This document shows positions 10,641-24,253 of a stretch of 64,000 nt of DNA, in pieces. Made by a program: the position numbers and the translations under genes. This DNA is from Colletotrichum lupini (Eukaryota > Ascomycota > Sordariomycetes > Glomerellales > Glomerellaceae). Numbering within the stretch: position 1 is the stretch's first letter; each line of letters starts with the position of its first letter. The stretch spans positions 2,976,001 through 3,040,000 of the forward strand of contig NC_064679.1 of NCBI RefSeq assembly GCF_023278565.1, written 5' to 3'. Under the pieces are notes generated by a model. That model saw only the letters and a list, made by a program, of their open reading frames with translations, was not told the DNA's origin and did not search any database.

Positions 10641-13600
10641 GCAATCCCCATCTAACTTTGGCGCCATGCACTCTGGCGATTGGTCACTCGGCCACCATAT
10701 CGTTCCCCAAGATCTGTACCAGATCACACGATGGGATCCCATAGGGGTTGTGGTCCGTGGAGGCGCTGTAATATGCTTTGGCGCCTGCAGAGTATTACTC
10801 TGTAATTTTCCCCTGAAGCTTGCAATCTCCCCATTGGCCACCGGTCCAGAAACGATACTTGTTCAAAATGGACTAGCGCAAGGGACACGCATCTTGGTGT
10901 GTCGAACCCCGGTTCGAAGCGTGTCGAATGAGAATCGAGCCCTCACACGATATCTTGCCTTTGTTCTCAACTTCTTTCAACTTTCAGATCAGGGGCGCGA
11001 TCGCTCTCACCACACCCTTCACCAGATCTCGGTCACCGTGAGACCATGGCCTCTGAGAGCTAGTGGAACCTCGGTCTTTGGGCTCTAGTCTCCCTCAGCG
11101 AAATCAACTCGGTTTCTGCAAACCATGTTATGGTTGTCTGAGGACGAAACACTACGCGACAATACGAATCGGAGTTAGCGACTGCCCATGTAGACGCATT
11201 TTCACGTCGCAGCTATCAGTCTATTCAACTGTGTTTGTTTCACAACGTTGACAGAAAAGTGATGGATACAAAGACAATCGCTCTCTCTCGCAATCGGTCC
11301 GTACGAATTGACGCGAAGAACGGGCATTGGACAGCGGGGTCTTTCCCCCAGATATTTCCTTGGCGTGCTCCGGCCTCCATTGGTCCAAATTGAAAGCAGG
11401 GTTTATCACGATCTCCAGATTGGTTGCGAAGGATGCGGCTGCTTAGTCGGTGATTGCTAGTCTAGTGTACTTTCCCGTCCGAACATCCAAGGCAATGATC
11501 ACCACGGCGATGCCAATAACGTCCGCTGCAACCTCCCAATTCGGGTCGATGGGTAGGAGGCTTGACTTCGCACTATAAAGACTTGGCCTCCATGTGTAAA
11601 GGGGGACATGACAACCGGCCACGCCCATGTTGGCGGCTATTTCGGGAGTGTATAATCCGTACATACTGGAAACCGCTATCCTAGCCAGTGTGCTCCAGGC
11701 TCCACGGTATGTCAAGATACTCATTTCCTTAATCATCAACCAATATTGATGTGGGCGGCACCGCCTCACTGGGCCCTCAAGCCGGCCTTGGCCTCAAATT
11801 GCGCTTCGGATATTCCACCAGGTATCTAAATGCCAAGGTTTCCGGTCAAGTTGCTGAGTCTGAATCAGCGAAACAATCGACCTATGAGTTACCATCTGCC
11901 GCATTTGACCAGCAACCCTCGATCGATCCTCAGCCGAGGCGTGTTTGAGGCTGAAAATCTCAAGCTGCCACTCTACTAATTGCTGTAGCCTGTCAGCTCC
12001 AATTTGTGGACCACCCTTTTAACGAAGAAAAGATTATGGCATCTTCACCATTTAGTCCGCAAAGAATCACGAAGGTAACCCGCGCGACTGCGTCTAATAG
12101 GACTAGATACGCGAGACAATTGTGGTATCTTGCGGCTTGGGACATCGAATCCAACTGGCTTTAGGGCTTGCGATCGAAGCACACATATCTCGAGGAACGA
12201 CATTCTCCGACTGGGTGGACATACACTACTCAGGGGTGGCCGCAGAGCAAGAATGCTCATCTCAGACTTTGCGATTGCCACACTGCAAGTCGAGAGCGAG
12301 CAGATGGGCGAAAAGCCAATGGCTTGCACTACAAAAACAAGTTGAGAAGCATTTCGGGTCCCGGAAACGTTTTATCAATGACCTCCTGTTTTCAGAGCCT
12401 CACCAATCAAGACCAAATTGCAGACATCATGGTCGATTAGGTTTCTGAGGCTCCAAAGGGGTATCCTTAAGTTGGCAATCTGCTCGATGATTCTGCCTAG
12501 TAGTAGAACTCGGAATTTCGGCTCCGGAACGCTCCTCATCTAATGATTTCAGAGACTTTGAAATATCTCTAAAGTTTGGAGAGCAGTCTACGCCGAGTCG
12601 ATTGCACATTGCGGGGTTCAGCGCGCCACCGAGGAAGGCAAAAGAAACGGATGCGATGTCGTTTCGCAAAAAGGATATCGCCAGGACAGTCGTCTGCAGA
12701 CAACAGGAAGCATCAGCCAAGCTTTGTGGCGGGAAAAGACTAAAGGAGGCGGGCGTCTCATGAGACTAGAGAGAGCGACTGCGTCGAGACGAAAGCAGAG
12801 AAGTTTGAAGCTGTTTGCCATTCCCGTGACGAGATCATCGCCGTTCGACTTTGGGCAGAGCGAGAAAGGCATAGCTTTGCTGCAGAGTTGGGGTCGAGTC
12901 CATGGCCCCACCTGACAAGCGTTGTTCTGTTCTAAAGATAGTGTCACTACCGCACTCCGGGAACTCAACATCGAACAACTCTAACCAGGGAGAGCCAGCA
13001 GCAACTCGATCACGGGGTCTCTTTCTCTCTACAATCTCTTCTGCTGAGGAGCAACAAACGGTCTTTGATGGCGTGGTTTAATGCCACTACTTTACGAACC
13101 GACCAGTCTCACTCGTCCATGCTGCTGACGCTAATTGCCGAAATGTGGCCGCGGTGATAGCTGTCGATGAAAGAGGAAGTCAAGTGGCGGGAGACGCATT
13201 AGTCGGCAATTGACCGCACAACAGTAAGAAACCAGACATGAGGTTTCCGGGATTTTATTCTGTTGCCTGTTGTCAGGGCTTGGTGTTCGGGGCTATTAGG
13301 GCTCTGAGGTCGAATACGAGGTTGGCTGCCCGCGTCGTTGCAGACCCTGGGCGCTGGCTAGCGGCCAAAGACGAGACTCTTTTGGCCGAAATAGCCTCAA
13401 CCACGTCACATTTCCCCGTGTCCGGCATTGCCATGAGACGACTCAGTCTCAGCCGTTGATGATGGCGTTCATCCGTTGCTGTATGCTCATCGGCACCTCT
13501 GACAGAAACCGTCAGCTTGTAGGCCTTGAGGGACGTATGGCTGCTATTTGATCATATTCACCACGAATGCAGATCATACGGCCAAATTGTTGCTGAGACG

Positions 13601-15328
13601 CCCAGACTAACTCATGGTACTCTGTAGGCTCTTCTCAACTCTTGTATCTCAAGTCATGCAACTTTTTTGTTCCGCACTCTATCCTGGGAAAAGACGGAGC
13701 GACCAGGAAGAGCCTCTGGGCATGGCAACAAGTTACATCGACGTGCTTCGTAAGGCTGAGTGTCAAAATGGTAAGAAGGTCCTGAGGTGCTTACCACATA
13801 CATTACCGTAGGCGACGGGGATGATTATGTGACGCAATGGCTTGGTGGGAAATACCGGGGAGGGGGTAAGGGAGACGCCAGACCTCGTGTCTGCAGACGA
13901 GGGTGGATGTGCGGTCTGCGTTCTCGTTCGTCGTCCAACGACCAGGGTCGCCGTATTGGTACTGGCGCCGGACCAAGGCGGTGATGGCTGTATTTGCTTT
14001 GAAGCATTTGCCTATGCAGATAAGCTGCGCGCCTTTGAGCAGTTGAAGAGGCAAAACCGAACAGCAAAAAGTACGCTACACTTGGAGGTATCTCGCCTCA
14101 CCGGGAGTTGTCATGTAAGATGCTTGCCCCATTTGGAAAACAGTTCGCACACGGTACGGGAACACTGACTTGCGTCCATGCCGTTGAGGCCGTTACCAGA
14201 ACTCTTTGAGCTCAATACCGGCCACCACGAAGGAACATGCAGGATAACTCAAATTCATCTGCATGTCCCCATCGCCCCAGATCTCGTTTGCTGGTTCCCG
14301 GTAACTAGCTGACACACCACCTGACGTGGTACCCAAATAGCTCCCACCCCTCCCCTTCTGCTGGAGTGGGAACTACCTGGGTCGAGGCATCAGGGCAACT
14401 CGTCGCGCACACAATCACTGTACCGGTCTCTTCCACTGACATTCTTCTCCTTCTTTTCTCCTTGTCAAGTCGGGAGAAGGGCCCATCCTCCCGTCCATCT
14501 CTTACGCACGCTTACTCACGGGCGCCGTTCGATGACTTAACGAGCAAGGCCAGCCCACCGGATACTAGCGTTGAGAGACAAATGCTTAGCTGAGTCGGGC
14601 GAGCAACAATCGTGTCTTCTCGATCCATCGAGGCCATCGAGCAGGATTCTCTCCGGCTTGTGGCTCTCGTGTGGGAGAGTGAGCTCGCCGCGAGGGGAAG
14701 AAAGCCGTATCCCGCCTCCTCCTCTCCATATAAGGAGAGCGGCCGGCGGCGGCCCAGAACACATCGAGAAAAGAGGCTCCGGATTTCCCTCATCATGTCC
14801 AGCAACCAACAGCGGAGCACCGCCCGAACCGAAAAGACCAGACGGGTGATCACCACTGTCCTGCCCCTTGGAAAACCCAGCAACGCGGAAGCCCGTTGCC
14901 CGCTGCGGAGTTCCACTCGTCCCAAAAGCGGAGAGCCGCAACCGTTCCCGCTACCGCTCCGGACCGGTGACAACTTTCCCGTTCCTACCGGAACAGCAAT
15001 ACTGTAGGGCAAAGAGACCGGCTGCTGCTCAAACTGTCAGTGGTCAAATCGAAGCCAGGCAAAAGGGGGGGACGCCAACAACGTTTACGCCAGAGTCGTT
15101 GTCACTCCACCGTCGTGATCGTGGCTTGCTCGCCAGCAATACTGCACAGCAAACCAGAGAACCGATAACGAGACAATCAGACGCCAGCACGTTACATCTC
15201 AGTGCTCTTACACGGCCCAATATACCACCGCGTATTACTCGGCATCAACCCGGCCCCAACATACCTTAAACTTCACACCAGAAGCCACACACCACCAAGT
15301 CGTTCTGTGGGCTGCCGACTCGACCACC
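10641..15328. other. Gene-poor stretch with possible decayed coding sequence
   Basis: No intact gene is supported. On the minus strand a series of offset frames (12971-12618, 12720-12427, 12329-12045, 11769-11443) gives short protein-like segments. One segment near 11,470-11,530 is hydrophobic and could have been membrane-spanning. Each is closed by stops and the frames do not join through plausible splice sites, so this may be an old decayed gene or chance. Base composition is normal, unlike the AT block further right. The last 800 bases should include the promoter and leader of the Zn2Cys6 gene. Confidence 0.35.
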
Positions 15329-16798
15329 ATGTCGGGTCAGTCGAGTGCCTCATCACCCCTTATATCGACCCGGCGCCGCGCCTGTACTGCGTGTCAGCAA
15401 GCGAAGCGCCGCTGCGACCAACGGCTTCCCCGGTGCGGCCGGTGCACCCAAAAGGGGTTCGAAGACTGCAACTACCCGTCACTCGAAGCCGCCGTAGCAG
15501 CGGCGGACTTCAACTTCTTCACAGACGTCCTAAGCGGCTCCGCGGGCACGCCGACTGACTCCCTTCACAACATCATGCCCGTCCCCGTTGTCCCTGAGAC
15601 TGACAACTCGTGGGCCCTATACTACAACAACGCCTCGGCGGCCGCGCCAACACCGTCACCTTCTCTTATGGCGCCTACCAGCGACTGCCTATCGCGAGAC
15701 GCAGTCACGTACTGCAGCGAACAGTTTCGGTCCTATCCTCGGCGGTGGGTAAGCCAGAACGGCGTCGCCCCCTTTATCCACCCGGCGCTCTACCTGCCCA
15801 CCACGAACGGGGCCGACGGCCTGCCCCCCGTGCTCCAGGACTGTTTCTGCGCGTGCGCGGCGTACGCCGCCAAAAACGACGAGAACGCGGCGCTGGTCCT
15901 CGGCGTCGTGGAAGCCAAAGCCACGGCGCTGCTCTACGTCCCCGAGCAGGCGGCGTGGACGTTGCCGCAGCAGGTTGCCTCGTTACAGGCGCTGGTCATG
16001 TACCAGATCATGCGCTGGTTCGACGGCGACATCCGCCAGCGCGTCCTCGCGGACTCGGTCGAGCCGTTACTGGCGACGTGGACGTCGGCTCTCCAAGCCC
16101 GCGTCGGGACCGGCGTCTTCTCGGCCGAAGAAGCCATGCCGTCGTCGTCTACCGTCATGTCGGACTCGCACATCCCGCCGCAGCACCAGCAGCCCTCTTC
16201 GTCGGCGGGATCGTACCCGCAACACGACCTCTCGCCGGATCACTCGCGCTCCAATACCCCCGGCGCCCGCCTCACAAAGGAGGAGCTCAACGCCGCCTGG
16301 CGGCGATGGCTGATGGCGGAATCGATCCGACGGGTACTCGCCATGGCTCATCTCGTCAGGGCGGTGTACTCTACGGCGAAACAGGGTGGCGGCGGCGGTG
16401 GTAGTGGCGGATACGGCAGCAAACTTGGCGGCGCGGGCACAACAGGAGGGCCCGGACAAACACAACAACATCACGCCGGCGGCGGCGGCGGCGGGGGACG
16501 AGGTGGTGGTGGTGGCAGCGGTGGCCACCAGCTCCCACATCATCATCACCACCCTCTCGGTCTCGCGGACATGAGCTTCACGGCACAGGCGCGTCTGTGG
16601 GCCGCTACCACGGCGGAGCGGTGGAACCGGTCCCGGGAGGGCGATACGGCGTGGTGGGTTGGGCGGATGGACTTTTCGGGCCTGCTGGCGCTGGCGGACC
16701 CGAGGGAGGTGGACGAGTTGACCGTCATGATGGGCGTCGTGTTTCGCGGCAAGGATACGATTGAGGATTGGGTTACGCATGGGCCGGGGGGTATGTGA
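15329..16798 (+). CDS. Zn2Cys6 (Gal4-type) transcription factor
   Basis: One uninterrupted exon encodes 489 residues, a likely nuclear DNA-binding regulator. The zinc cluster is at the N-terminus with cysteines at 19, 22, 29, 36, 39 and 47 (spacing 2-6-6-2-7), flanked by basic residues. Residues about 110-250 contain the helical segment common in fungal C6 factors, including a stretch ending in YQIMRWFDGDIRQR. Residues about 352-412 form a Gly-rich linker with a His run, encoded by GGC/GGT repeats, and this length may vary between strains. The final 75 residues return to ordinary helical sequence. No target genes can be inferred: no biosynthetic cluster sits beside it, only a 4.7-kb gene-poor stretch upstream and a convergent arginine methyltransferase downstream. 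The start is the first ATG of the frame, ten codons before the basic patch. Confidence 0.85.
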   Translation: MSGQSSASSPLISTRRRACTACQQAKRRCDQRLPRCGRCTQKGFEDCNYPSLEAAVAAADFNFFTDVLSGSAGTPTDSLHNIMPVPVVPETDNSWALYYNNASAAAPTPSPSLMAPTSDCLSRDAVTYCSEQFRSYPRRWVSQNGVAPFIHPALYLPTTNGADGLPPVLQDCFCACAAYAAKNDENAALVLGVVEAKATALLYVPEQAAWTLPQQVASLQALVMYQIMRWFDGDIRQRVLADSVEPLLATWTSALQARVGTGVFSAEEAMPSSSTVMSDSHIPPQHQQPSSSAGSYPQHDLSPDHSRSNTPGARLTKEELNAAWRRWLMAESIRRVLAMAHLVRAVYSTAKQGGGGGGSGGYGSKLGGAGTTGGPGQTQQHHAGGGGGGGRGGGGGSGGHQLPHHHHHPLGLADMSFTAQARLWAATTAERWNRSREGDTAWWVGRMDFSGLLALADPREVDELTVMMGVVFRGKDTIEDWVTHGPGGM

Positions 16799-18343
16799 GA
16801 GGTGTATATTGCGGGGGTTTCGTATATGCATGAGAGAAAGAAAGAGAAAGAGAGACGGATAGAAAGAGGGGGGGCAGGGGAGTTGAGAGAAGTCATACCC
16901 TGATATTCTTGCATTGAGTTATACTATGCTGCCATATAGACAGATAGAAGAAGACGAGCACAAGAGGAAAAAGAGGAGGGTTTTTTTTTTCTACAGATTC
17001 CATCGCGAGATAAGCATTTCAAGGCGAGCCTGGCGTTTCTCAAGGGCGGGAATGGGTGGTTAGGAGGCAGGGGGGGGTCGGGGGTTGGTTATTCAAAAAA
17101 GGGGGTGGTGGAAATCCATTTTCATATACCAAACTTCACTCAGCATCTGGCAGCATTAGTTTTTTCCCCTTTAATTCACAAGCATAGCGATGGGACGACG
17201 AAGATAGAGAGAGCGTTTATCATAATATCATTTTAGGACATACAATCTGGTTTGGCCATCCCCCCTTTTTCCCGTTGCTATCACCCTCTCTTCAAAACCC
17301 GGTGTAATGTGAGCAGGAGAGATGCAGGGCAGAGGGGGGTAGCATAGCGACAACGCCTTGTCTATAGATTTTCCGCATTCTACGAGTGTCTTACGATAAC
17401 GAGGTCCGGTCTAATGATATACCAAACCAGAAAAACTTGGAGAGAAAGAGAATGGGAAGGAGAGAGGACGTCAATGTGGTTCAATATACCAATTCAATGA
17501 TGGTACATGATGCAACACCTTACATAAAGAGAGGCGCATTCAATATAGAAGGCGAAGAGTATAACCGCCAGATTACTTTCCCCATCTTCTGTCCATACTG
17601 CCATAACTTGACAAACAACTACTCAATAGCGTCAGAGCCGAATTGTATATCTTGTGTGGTTTGTGTTGTGCCATCTCCGTCGGAAGCTCTATCCAGTCCT
17701 GGCTGATCGTGTTCGCCAGCAAGCTTGGAGAAAAGTTCCCTGTACGAACGCCCCCCATGACCTTCACAAGTCTCTTCTTATCTGAAGTTACTCGAGCGAG
17801 AAGACATCCCTTGCTACCAAAAACATGCACAGTAAAGACAAAGCACAAAAGGCAAAAAGACGTGGGAGGTTCATGTCTGATTCATTAGTCATGATCTATT
17901 GTTGCAGGTGCTGTGACTGCAAATGCCTCTGGGACTCTATGTCATCTCTTCCCCTCCTTCTCTGTTTGTCCTCATATCCGCACTTTCATCGGCGGTGACC
18001 CTTTTTGTCATTAAGAACCAGAATAGGCAAAAAACCAAGAGGGTGTGATGTATCATTAAAGAAGGCCGCGCCGTGCCTCCTTTGCCGGCGCAGGTTACGC
18101 AGCCAGGCCAGGACCATCTCCTCTCAAAATATAACCGGTGGGCGCAAAGAGCAGTGCAGGTTCGTAACCCAGGGCCAGAAGCCGGTGTTCTCAGTGGTTC
18201 CTCACCATGAGGACGTCCACATCTTAGACACTCCGGCTTTTGAACGAAACGCTGCGATGCTAGGTGATGAGCCCCTTATTCCAAGGGGCAAGCTATCCGA
18301 AAAGGTGGTGGCAACGAGGTTTCGGTGCTCAAGCCGTGAACGC
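16799..18343. other. Intergenic region between two convergent genes
   Basis: This stretch holds the 3' ends of the Zn2Cys6 gene (+) and the arginine methyltransferase gene (-). It contains purine-rich GA repeats near 16,838-16,880, a T10 run near 16,981, G-rich tracts near 17,070 and 17,100, and AT-rich stretches to about 17,600. No frame looks like a protein. Confidence 0.5.
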
Positions 18344-19633
<1,290 letters not shown>

Positions 19634-20452
19634 TTTGATTATTGGTGTATATGAAATCTTCTTTTTGCGACGACTTTTACCGTCGAAGCTCTCTGGGCCG
19701 AAGAAGAAGAAGAGACGAGAAGAAGAAAAACAGGTCGGCTTGGGGTATGTGTAGGATGAATCGCCAAATACACTGGAAGGGATGAGGAAGGAAAGAGAAA
19801 TTCAGGGTGGGAGAGAAAACACAGGCAGAGGTAGTCGCGCGGTGAAGAAGGAAAGGGTCGGCGGGGCAGGCTGGGCACTGGACCGGGGGAAGACTTTCAA
19901 CACGATCGGGCAGAATGGACCTGACAGAGACTGGAGGGGAAGGAGGGACTGGCAAAAAAAAAAAAATCAATCCTGATTGCGCCTCGCAATGCCCGTCACC
20001 GCCTGCACCCTGCATCGGGCTCAGTCTCCACAACCCACTTTCGGCCAGACCACCTCACCCACCCGAAGTTTTTTTAGTTTTTTTTTCCCTCCCTTGGTTT
20101 TTTTTTTCTTTTTACCCACCAAATAGGTAGCTTTCAGACTGTTGACACTGGCAGACCCTTACTGCCGGCCCGTTCCTCGCCCCTTGCCAGCGCACTACGT
20201 TGATGGAGTTTAAAGTGTGCGGGTCCGAAGAAGCTTTACTTCAGGTGTACATGAGTACAACGAGGGGCAACATTTTCATGCTTCCAGCAAACGAGTTCAT
20301 CTTGTTAAGCACAACAGCTTTAAGCACAAGCTTGACTGGAGTATCATGTAGATTCTTTTACAAGACTAGAGGAGTCAAAAAACAATAGACCAACAAAAGC
20401 CATCCAACGCCGCGCTATGCCAAATACCGTTATTCAGAGTGTGCCTCGGTCC
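19634..20452. other. Intergenic region: HMT1 promoter and Pol4 3' end
   Basis: The HMT1 promoter on the minus strand is here. It includes, on the plus strand, an A12 run at about 19,955 and several T8-T9 runs at 20,071-20,112. These poly(dA:dT) tracts are common in nucleosome-depleted fungal promoters. No coding frame is supported. Confidence 0.45.
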
Positions 20453-22948
20453 TTAACACCACCTCTCGTGTGGTTCTCTCCACTTGACCCCAAGAATATC
20501 AAATATCTTCTGCTCGTCCTGGCCCTCAACAAGCTCTCCTTCAGTCAACTTGGCGCGTCCGGTACCTCTCATCACATTCTTATAAAGACCTCTTTGGTTG
20601 AGTCGCATTCCCTTCTTCGATGCCAGCAGTCGTATGCTGCGGTTGAAGATGTCGTTGCCTGTGAAGTAGATCAGTGCCGCCCCTATTTCGGCTTCTGGCA
20701 CCACTAGGAAGTCCACACGTCTCCAGACTTTCCGGTATTCTCGGTCGTTAAAGCCTTCAATCTTTGGCAAAACGCAACAGCCGTGCCATTTGCTTCCGTC
20801 ATTGTCCCTGGATCCCGCGAGCCTGGCGACGAGAAACCTTTGCGCTTCAAGTACCCCGATCAGGTCCCGCAGGAAAGGGATCAGTTCCGATGATGCCATG
20901 GTCCCTTTCTTCGTGACGATGAAGTCGATATCCCCACTGCTTTGAGCCCCGCGACGATAGCTGCCTCCGACGATGATTTGAACAGTAGGGTCCAGCTTGG
21001 CTGCCTCTGACCTGACTACCGCACTTAACCACTTCATCTCGCGCCTGGGGATGCGCGTGTTGAGGTCTTCATAGTGATCGATACCAATTCGTTGGTTCAC
21101 AGTCAGCTTTGCTTTTTGCTTGAGGTCATCGAGCGTTCGGAATCCCTGAGCGATGTAATGGCTCGCCTGTGTGCTCCCAACACCGTAGATCTTTAGGAAT
21201 GTCTGCAGAACCTCATCCATCGGATCCGACTCTGCATTTTCCAGTCGTTTGAGGCGATTGGTAGTTACAATTTCCTCAATCTTGTCTGCCAACCTTTGGC
21301 CAACACCAGGCAGTCGAATCGCCTCCTCAGCGGTCGAAATCTTGGCGGGTTGCCGCTTAAGCTGTGTAATGGCTTTTCTGTAGGCAATGGGTCGCCATGT
21401 GTCGTTGATACGCTCGTAATAGCTGCACATCTGCTGCAAGATCTCAATTGTGCGGGAGTTGGGGTTGTGCTGGTCGCTTCCTAGAGTGCCCCCTTTATGA
21501 CACGTGAACTTGTCTTCCCAAGTCATTTCTTTTCGTCCCCTAGTTCTTGCGACAGCTCTTTTCTTCCTTTGACGTTCGTCATCCGAGCCTTCACTGCCTG
21601 ATACGTGTTCATGTAACTGCGGCGATGTTGCAGAAGCATCATCATCGTCGTCGTCATGCTCCAGTGGCAGATCCCTAAACTGCTGCAGCTGGGAAATGAC
21701 GTGTTCAAGCTCATCTTCTGGTGTAGAGGTTGACTTCTCTGCTGTGGCAGGGACATCTTCGTAAGATCCGACATCTTGTCGAAATGCAGCCTCACGTGTA
21801 GCCGTTGATTGCACAGCCTCTGTGATATCTCTTAGAACAGAGGGCTCCGCAGTATCGGTCGCATTTCCACTTGTCCTTCCAGAAGACTCCTGACTTCGAG
21901 ATGGAGTTGACGGCGGTGGAACGTAATCCCACTTTTGGGGATTTGTCTGCCGCTTTTTCAGCGGCAAGTCTCGCGCCGTTGTTCCGGTTGAAGGCTGAAC
22001 AGTCTGAAGTGAAGTCTTGGGTTCCGCCGAGGTTGGCGAAGGTGGCGACTCAGGACAACCAGATACCTGATATTGCTTCTGTTTTGCGTTGAGCAGTGTC
22101 TTGAATCTGATACAGTCAAGCGGGAAATCCTCGTTCAGGACGGTGTACGATGACCCCTCGCCTGCCGAACCGAGCACATTCTCGATGCTCTTCCAGTCGA
22201 GGCGCCTGTCGACAATGACGTGCGTCGCATTGTCAAGAGATCTGGTCCACTGGGCACCAAACTCTTGCGCTTTCCGAATCCGAATCTTCCTGGCTGGCGC
22301 AATGTCATCATTTGGAATGAAGTGGAATCGCAATCCACGGAAGATCTGCTGCGCCTCGGGTAGCACCTTGATGGGCGGCTCTCTCTTTCTTTTCTTCATC
22401 GCGGCGATGGATGGCGAGTTATCTACGCGATGCGGCAAAATGTGTCTCGTGAGAGGAAGCGGCGTGGTAGCGCTTCTCGTAAGACTGGCCAACGGCTGAA
22501 GTGGTGGTCGAGCCAAGGTTTCTGGAATAGGCGTGTCTTCGATGAAGCTGAGGTCTTCAGTGGAAGGTTCCTTCCTGCCGGGACCCTTGATCTCGGCAAG
22601 TGGTGTCCGCTCGATGACTTCCTTCCGTTTTAGTTCTGTGAGAGGCGCTGATGCCGGAGCTGAAGAGGTCCGCCTGGGGCTTACGCGCCGTTGTGGCTGT
22701 TGTTGTTCTTGCTGGCGAGGAGGAGAAGGATGAAGGAGAGGCGGCTGCAATTCCAGCTGCGGTCTTTCCCTGAGTGGCTGGCGAAGTTGCGCCGCGGCTT
22801 GAAACGCTTTCAATTGTTGTCTTGTGCGTTGCTCGGCCTCGTGAAAATCATCGTCGTCATCCTCGCCATCCTCGCCTCGCCTGCCAATAGATTCAAGCTG
22901 GCGAAAGAAACGCGCTTTGTCTCTGAAGGATGTGTTTGCATCGGCCAT
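20453..22948 (-). CDS. POL4: Family X DNA polymerase (Pol4 / Pol lambda-like) with BRCT domain
   Basis: A single open exon encodes 831 residues. The protein fills short gaps in non-homologous end joining and base excision repair in the nucleus. A BRCT domain lies at about 200-300 (from FRGLRFHF to the end of DFPLDCIRFK). A long disordered acidic region follows. The helix-hairpin-helix and lyase/fingers region starts near residue 480 with an IRLPGVGQRLADKIEEI-type hairpin at about 570. The palm motif GGSYRRGAQSSGDIDF gives metal ligands Asp673 and Asp675, with the third, Asp746, in RRVDF. The YFTG nucleotide-selection motif is at 761-764. The C-terminus ends REPHERWC, close to the REPAERDW ending of Pol lambda. 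The start at 22,948 was preferred because the 27 codons upstream, though open, look like leader. The protein is larger than human Pol lambda (575 residues) because of disordered linkers. Confidence 0.93.
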   Translation of the reverse strand: MADANTSFRDKARFFRQLESIGRRGEDGEDDDDDFHEAEQRTRQQLKAFQAAAQLRQPLRERPQLELQPPLLHPSPPRQQEQQQPQRRVSPRRTSSAPASAPLTELKRKEVIERTPLAEIKGPGRKEPSTEDLSFIEDTPIPETLARPPLQPLASLTRSATTPLPLTRHILPHRVDNSPSIAAMKKRKREPPIKVLPEAQQIFRGLRFHFIPNDDIAPARKIRIRKAQEFGAQWTRSLDNATHVIVDRRLDWKSIENVLGSAGEGSSYTVLNEDFPLDCIRFKTLLNAKQKQYQVSGCPESPPSPTSAEPKTSLQTVQPSTGTTARDLPLKKRQTNPQKWDYVPPPSTPSRSQESSGRTSGNATDTAEPSVLRDITEAVQSTATREAAFRQDVGSYEDVPATAEKSTSTPEDELEHVISQLQQFRDLPLEHDDDDDDASATSPQLHEHVSGSEGSDDERQRKKRAVARTRGRKEMTWEDKFTCHKGGTLGSDQHNPNSRTIEILQQMCSYYERINDTWRPIAYRKAITQLKRQPAKISTAEEAIRLPGVGQRLADKIEEIVTTNRLKRLENAESDPMDEVLQTFLKIYGVGSTQASHYIAQGFRTLDDLKQKAKLTVNQRIGIDHYEDLNTRIPRREMKWLSAVVRSEAAKLDPTVQIIVGGSYRRGAQSSGDIDFIVTKKGTMASSELIPFLRDLIGVLEAQRFLVARLAGSRDNDGSKWHGCCVLPKIEGFNDREYRKVWRRVDFLVVPEAEIGAALIYFTGNDIFNRSIRLLASKKGMRLNQRGLYKNVMRGTGRAKLTEGELVEGQDEQKIFDILGVKWREPHERWC

Positions 22949-24253
22949 TGTAGCAACTGTCGTCAAAGAGGCGCACGGGATACTTTTAGCTTCTCGTGAA
23001 CCAACGTCATGTCGGTGGCGGTATGTCACTGTTGCCTAGGAGTCGTGGAACAATGGCGACGGAGATGGACGGAAAGATAGAGTGATGCCTGAGTGAAGTC
23101 GAGAGAGAGCGGCACACACACCAATACGGAATAGGTAGCTTAAAGATGAGTTGTCATTTGACGACGTTGTGTTAATGGATGGAAGGGATGGATGTCATTC
23201 AAGGACGGGACCCATGAATACCTGGAGGTACTCTGTAAGGTGTTGGAAATGGCCAAATCTGGGTGCCCTGTGGGGAAGGATGCCGCATTAGTGCTGTGGC
23301 CACCTGCAAGTCATCCAATTAAGGTCGCCCTCAGCAGTGAACACTGACAGTTGCCCCAAGTGAGGAACACAACCCAGAAGCATTGGGCGTCTGATAGGCA
23401 GAGGGCTACAGGGCCAAAGGGGTATGTGAGTACAATAGACTGCTTCCAAGCGGGTTTGACGCCCGCCAGGTTGCAACCGATCGACCCAAGCACCCAACAA
23501 GGGGATTCTGCAGCAAAACCGGCTTGGCCTCGGTCAGCAGCGCGGGGACCTGCAGGATCCGGTGGGAGCTTCAGGCCATCAGGAATCCTTCCTTGCTTCC
23601 AGTTGCCGTAGTGAATTAACCTTCCCAACTCAATCTGAATAGAGTGAACACTACCTGCCTCAAGTACGTCAAACCACGTGTACTCAAGACAATACAACAA
23701 AGAGACTCAAACCTACCCTTGCGGGCATGACTTAGTAAGTACAATAGATCGCAGCAGCATCGACTTCTTAGCAGCGGGCCAGTGTTTCGTCTATTGAAGT
23801 TGAATAAAGAAAAGGTGTTTGTTTAAAATCCTGGTCTATAGAGCGAAAGAAATTACCCAAAATCGTGACGGGCCGGTCTGGCTTTTTTGACATCATTACA
23901 AGGACAGATGGTCGAGAGTACACCGTCTCATTCTTCGCTTCCCATGGTATCATCGTAGCTTTAAATCCAACTAATATATACAATAACATTTTCCTCGTGT
24001 CCTCATTCTCCTAGACTGTGGCGTTTCGCTCTGCCACTGTATCGTACAGCTGTCACTCGGCTTTACGGCTCGCCTGGCTCGGCAACTGCAAGCTGAGGCT
24101 TCTCCTTAGTTGGACCAGCGACAGTGCCATGAGCTGATTATGGTGTCGTTATGTACAGCGGGGCCGTGTCGAACTAAGAGCGTGTGCAGCATTGGTGCGC
24201 CGAGGAAGGGCGATGAGCCGTCAGTGTTGTGTAAAACCCATACTCATCGCGCT
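22949..24253. other. Intergenic region: Pol4 promoter and ammonium transporter 3' end
   Basis: No frame looks like a protein. The first few hundred bases are the Pol4 promoter. Sequence near 23,770-24,000 is AT-richer and probably carries the 3' untranslated region and terminator of the transporter gene on the minus strand. Confidence 0.45.

Noticed and set aside
10896..10925. tRNA-like GGTTCGAA segment
   Set aside because: The bases around it do not pair into T-arm, anticodon and acceptor stems, so there is no tRNA.
11443..12971. Membrane-protein gene on the minus strand
   Set aside because: Only short offset frames with stops; a hydrophobic stretch alone does not support a gene, and no splice pairs join them. 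It is kept as a possible relic in the region note.
14366..15269. Upstream ORFs before the Zn2Cys6 gene
   Set aside because: Several overlapping frames on both strands with no protein-like pattern, typical of a GC-rich leader.
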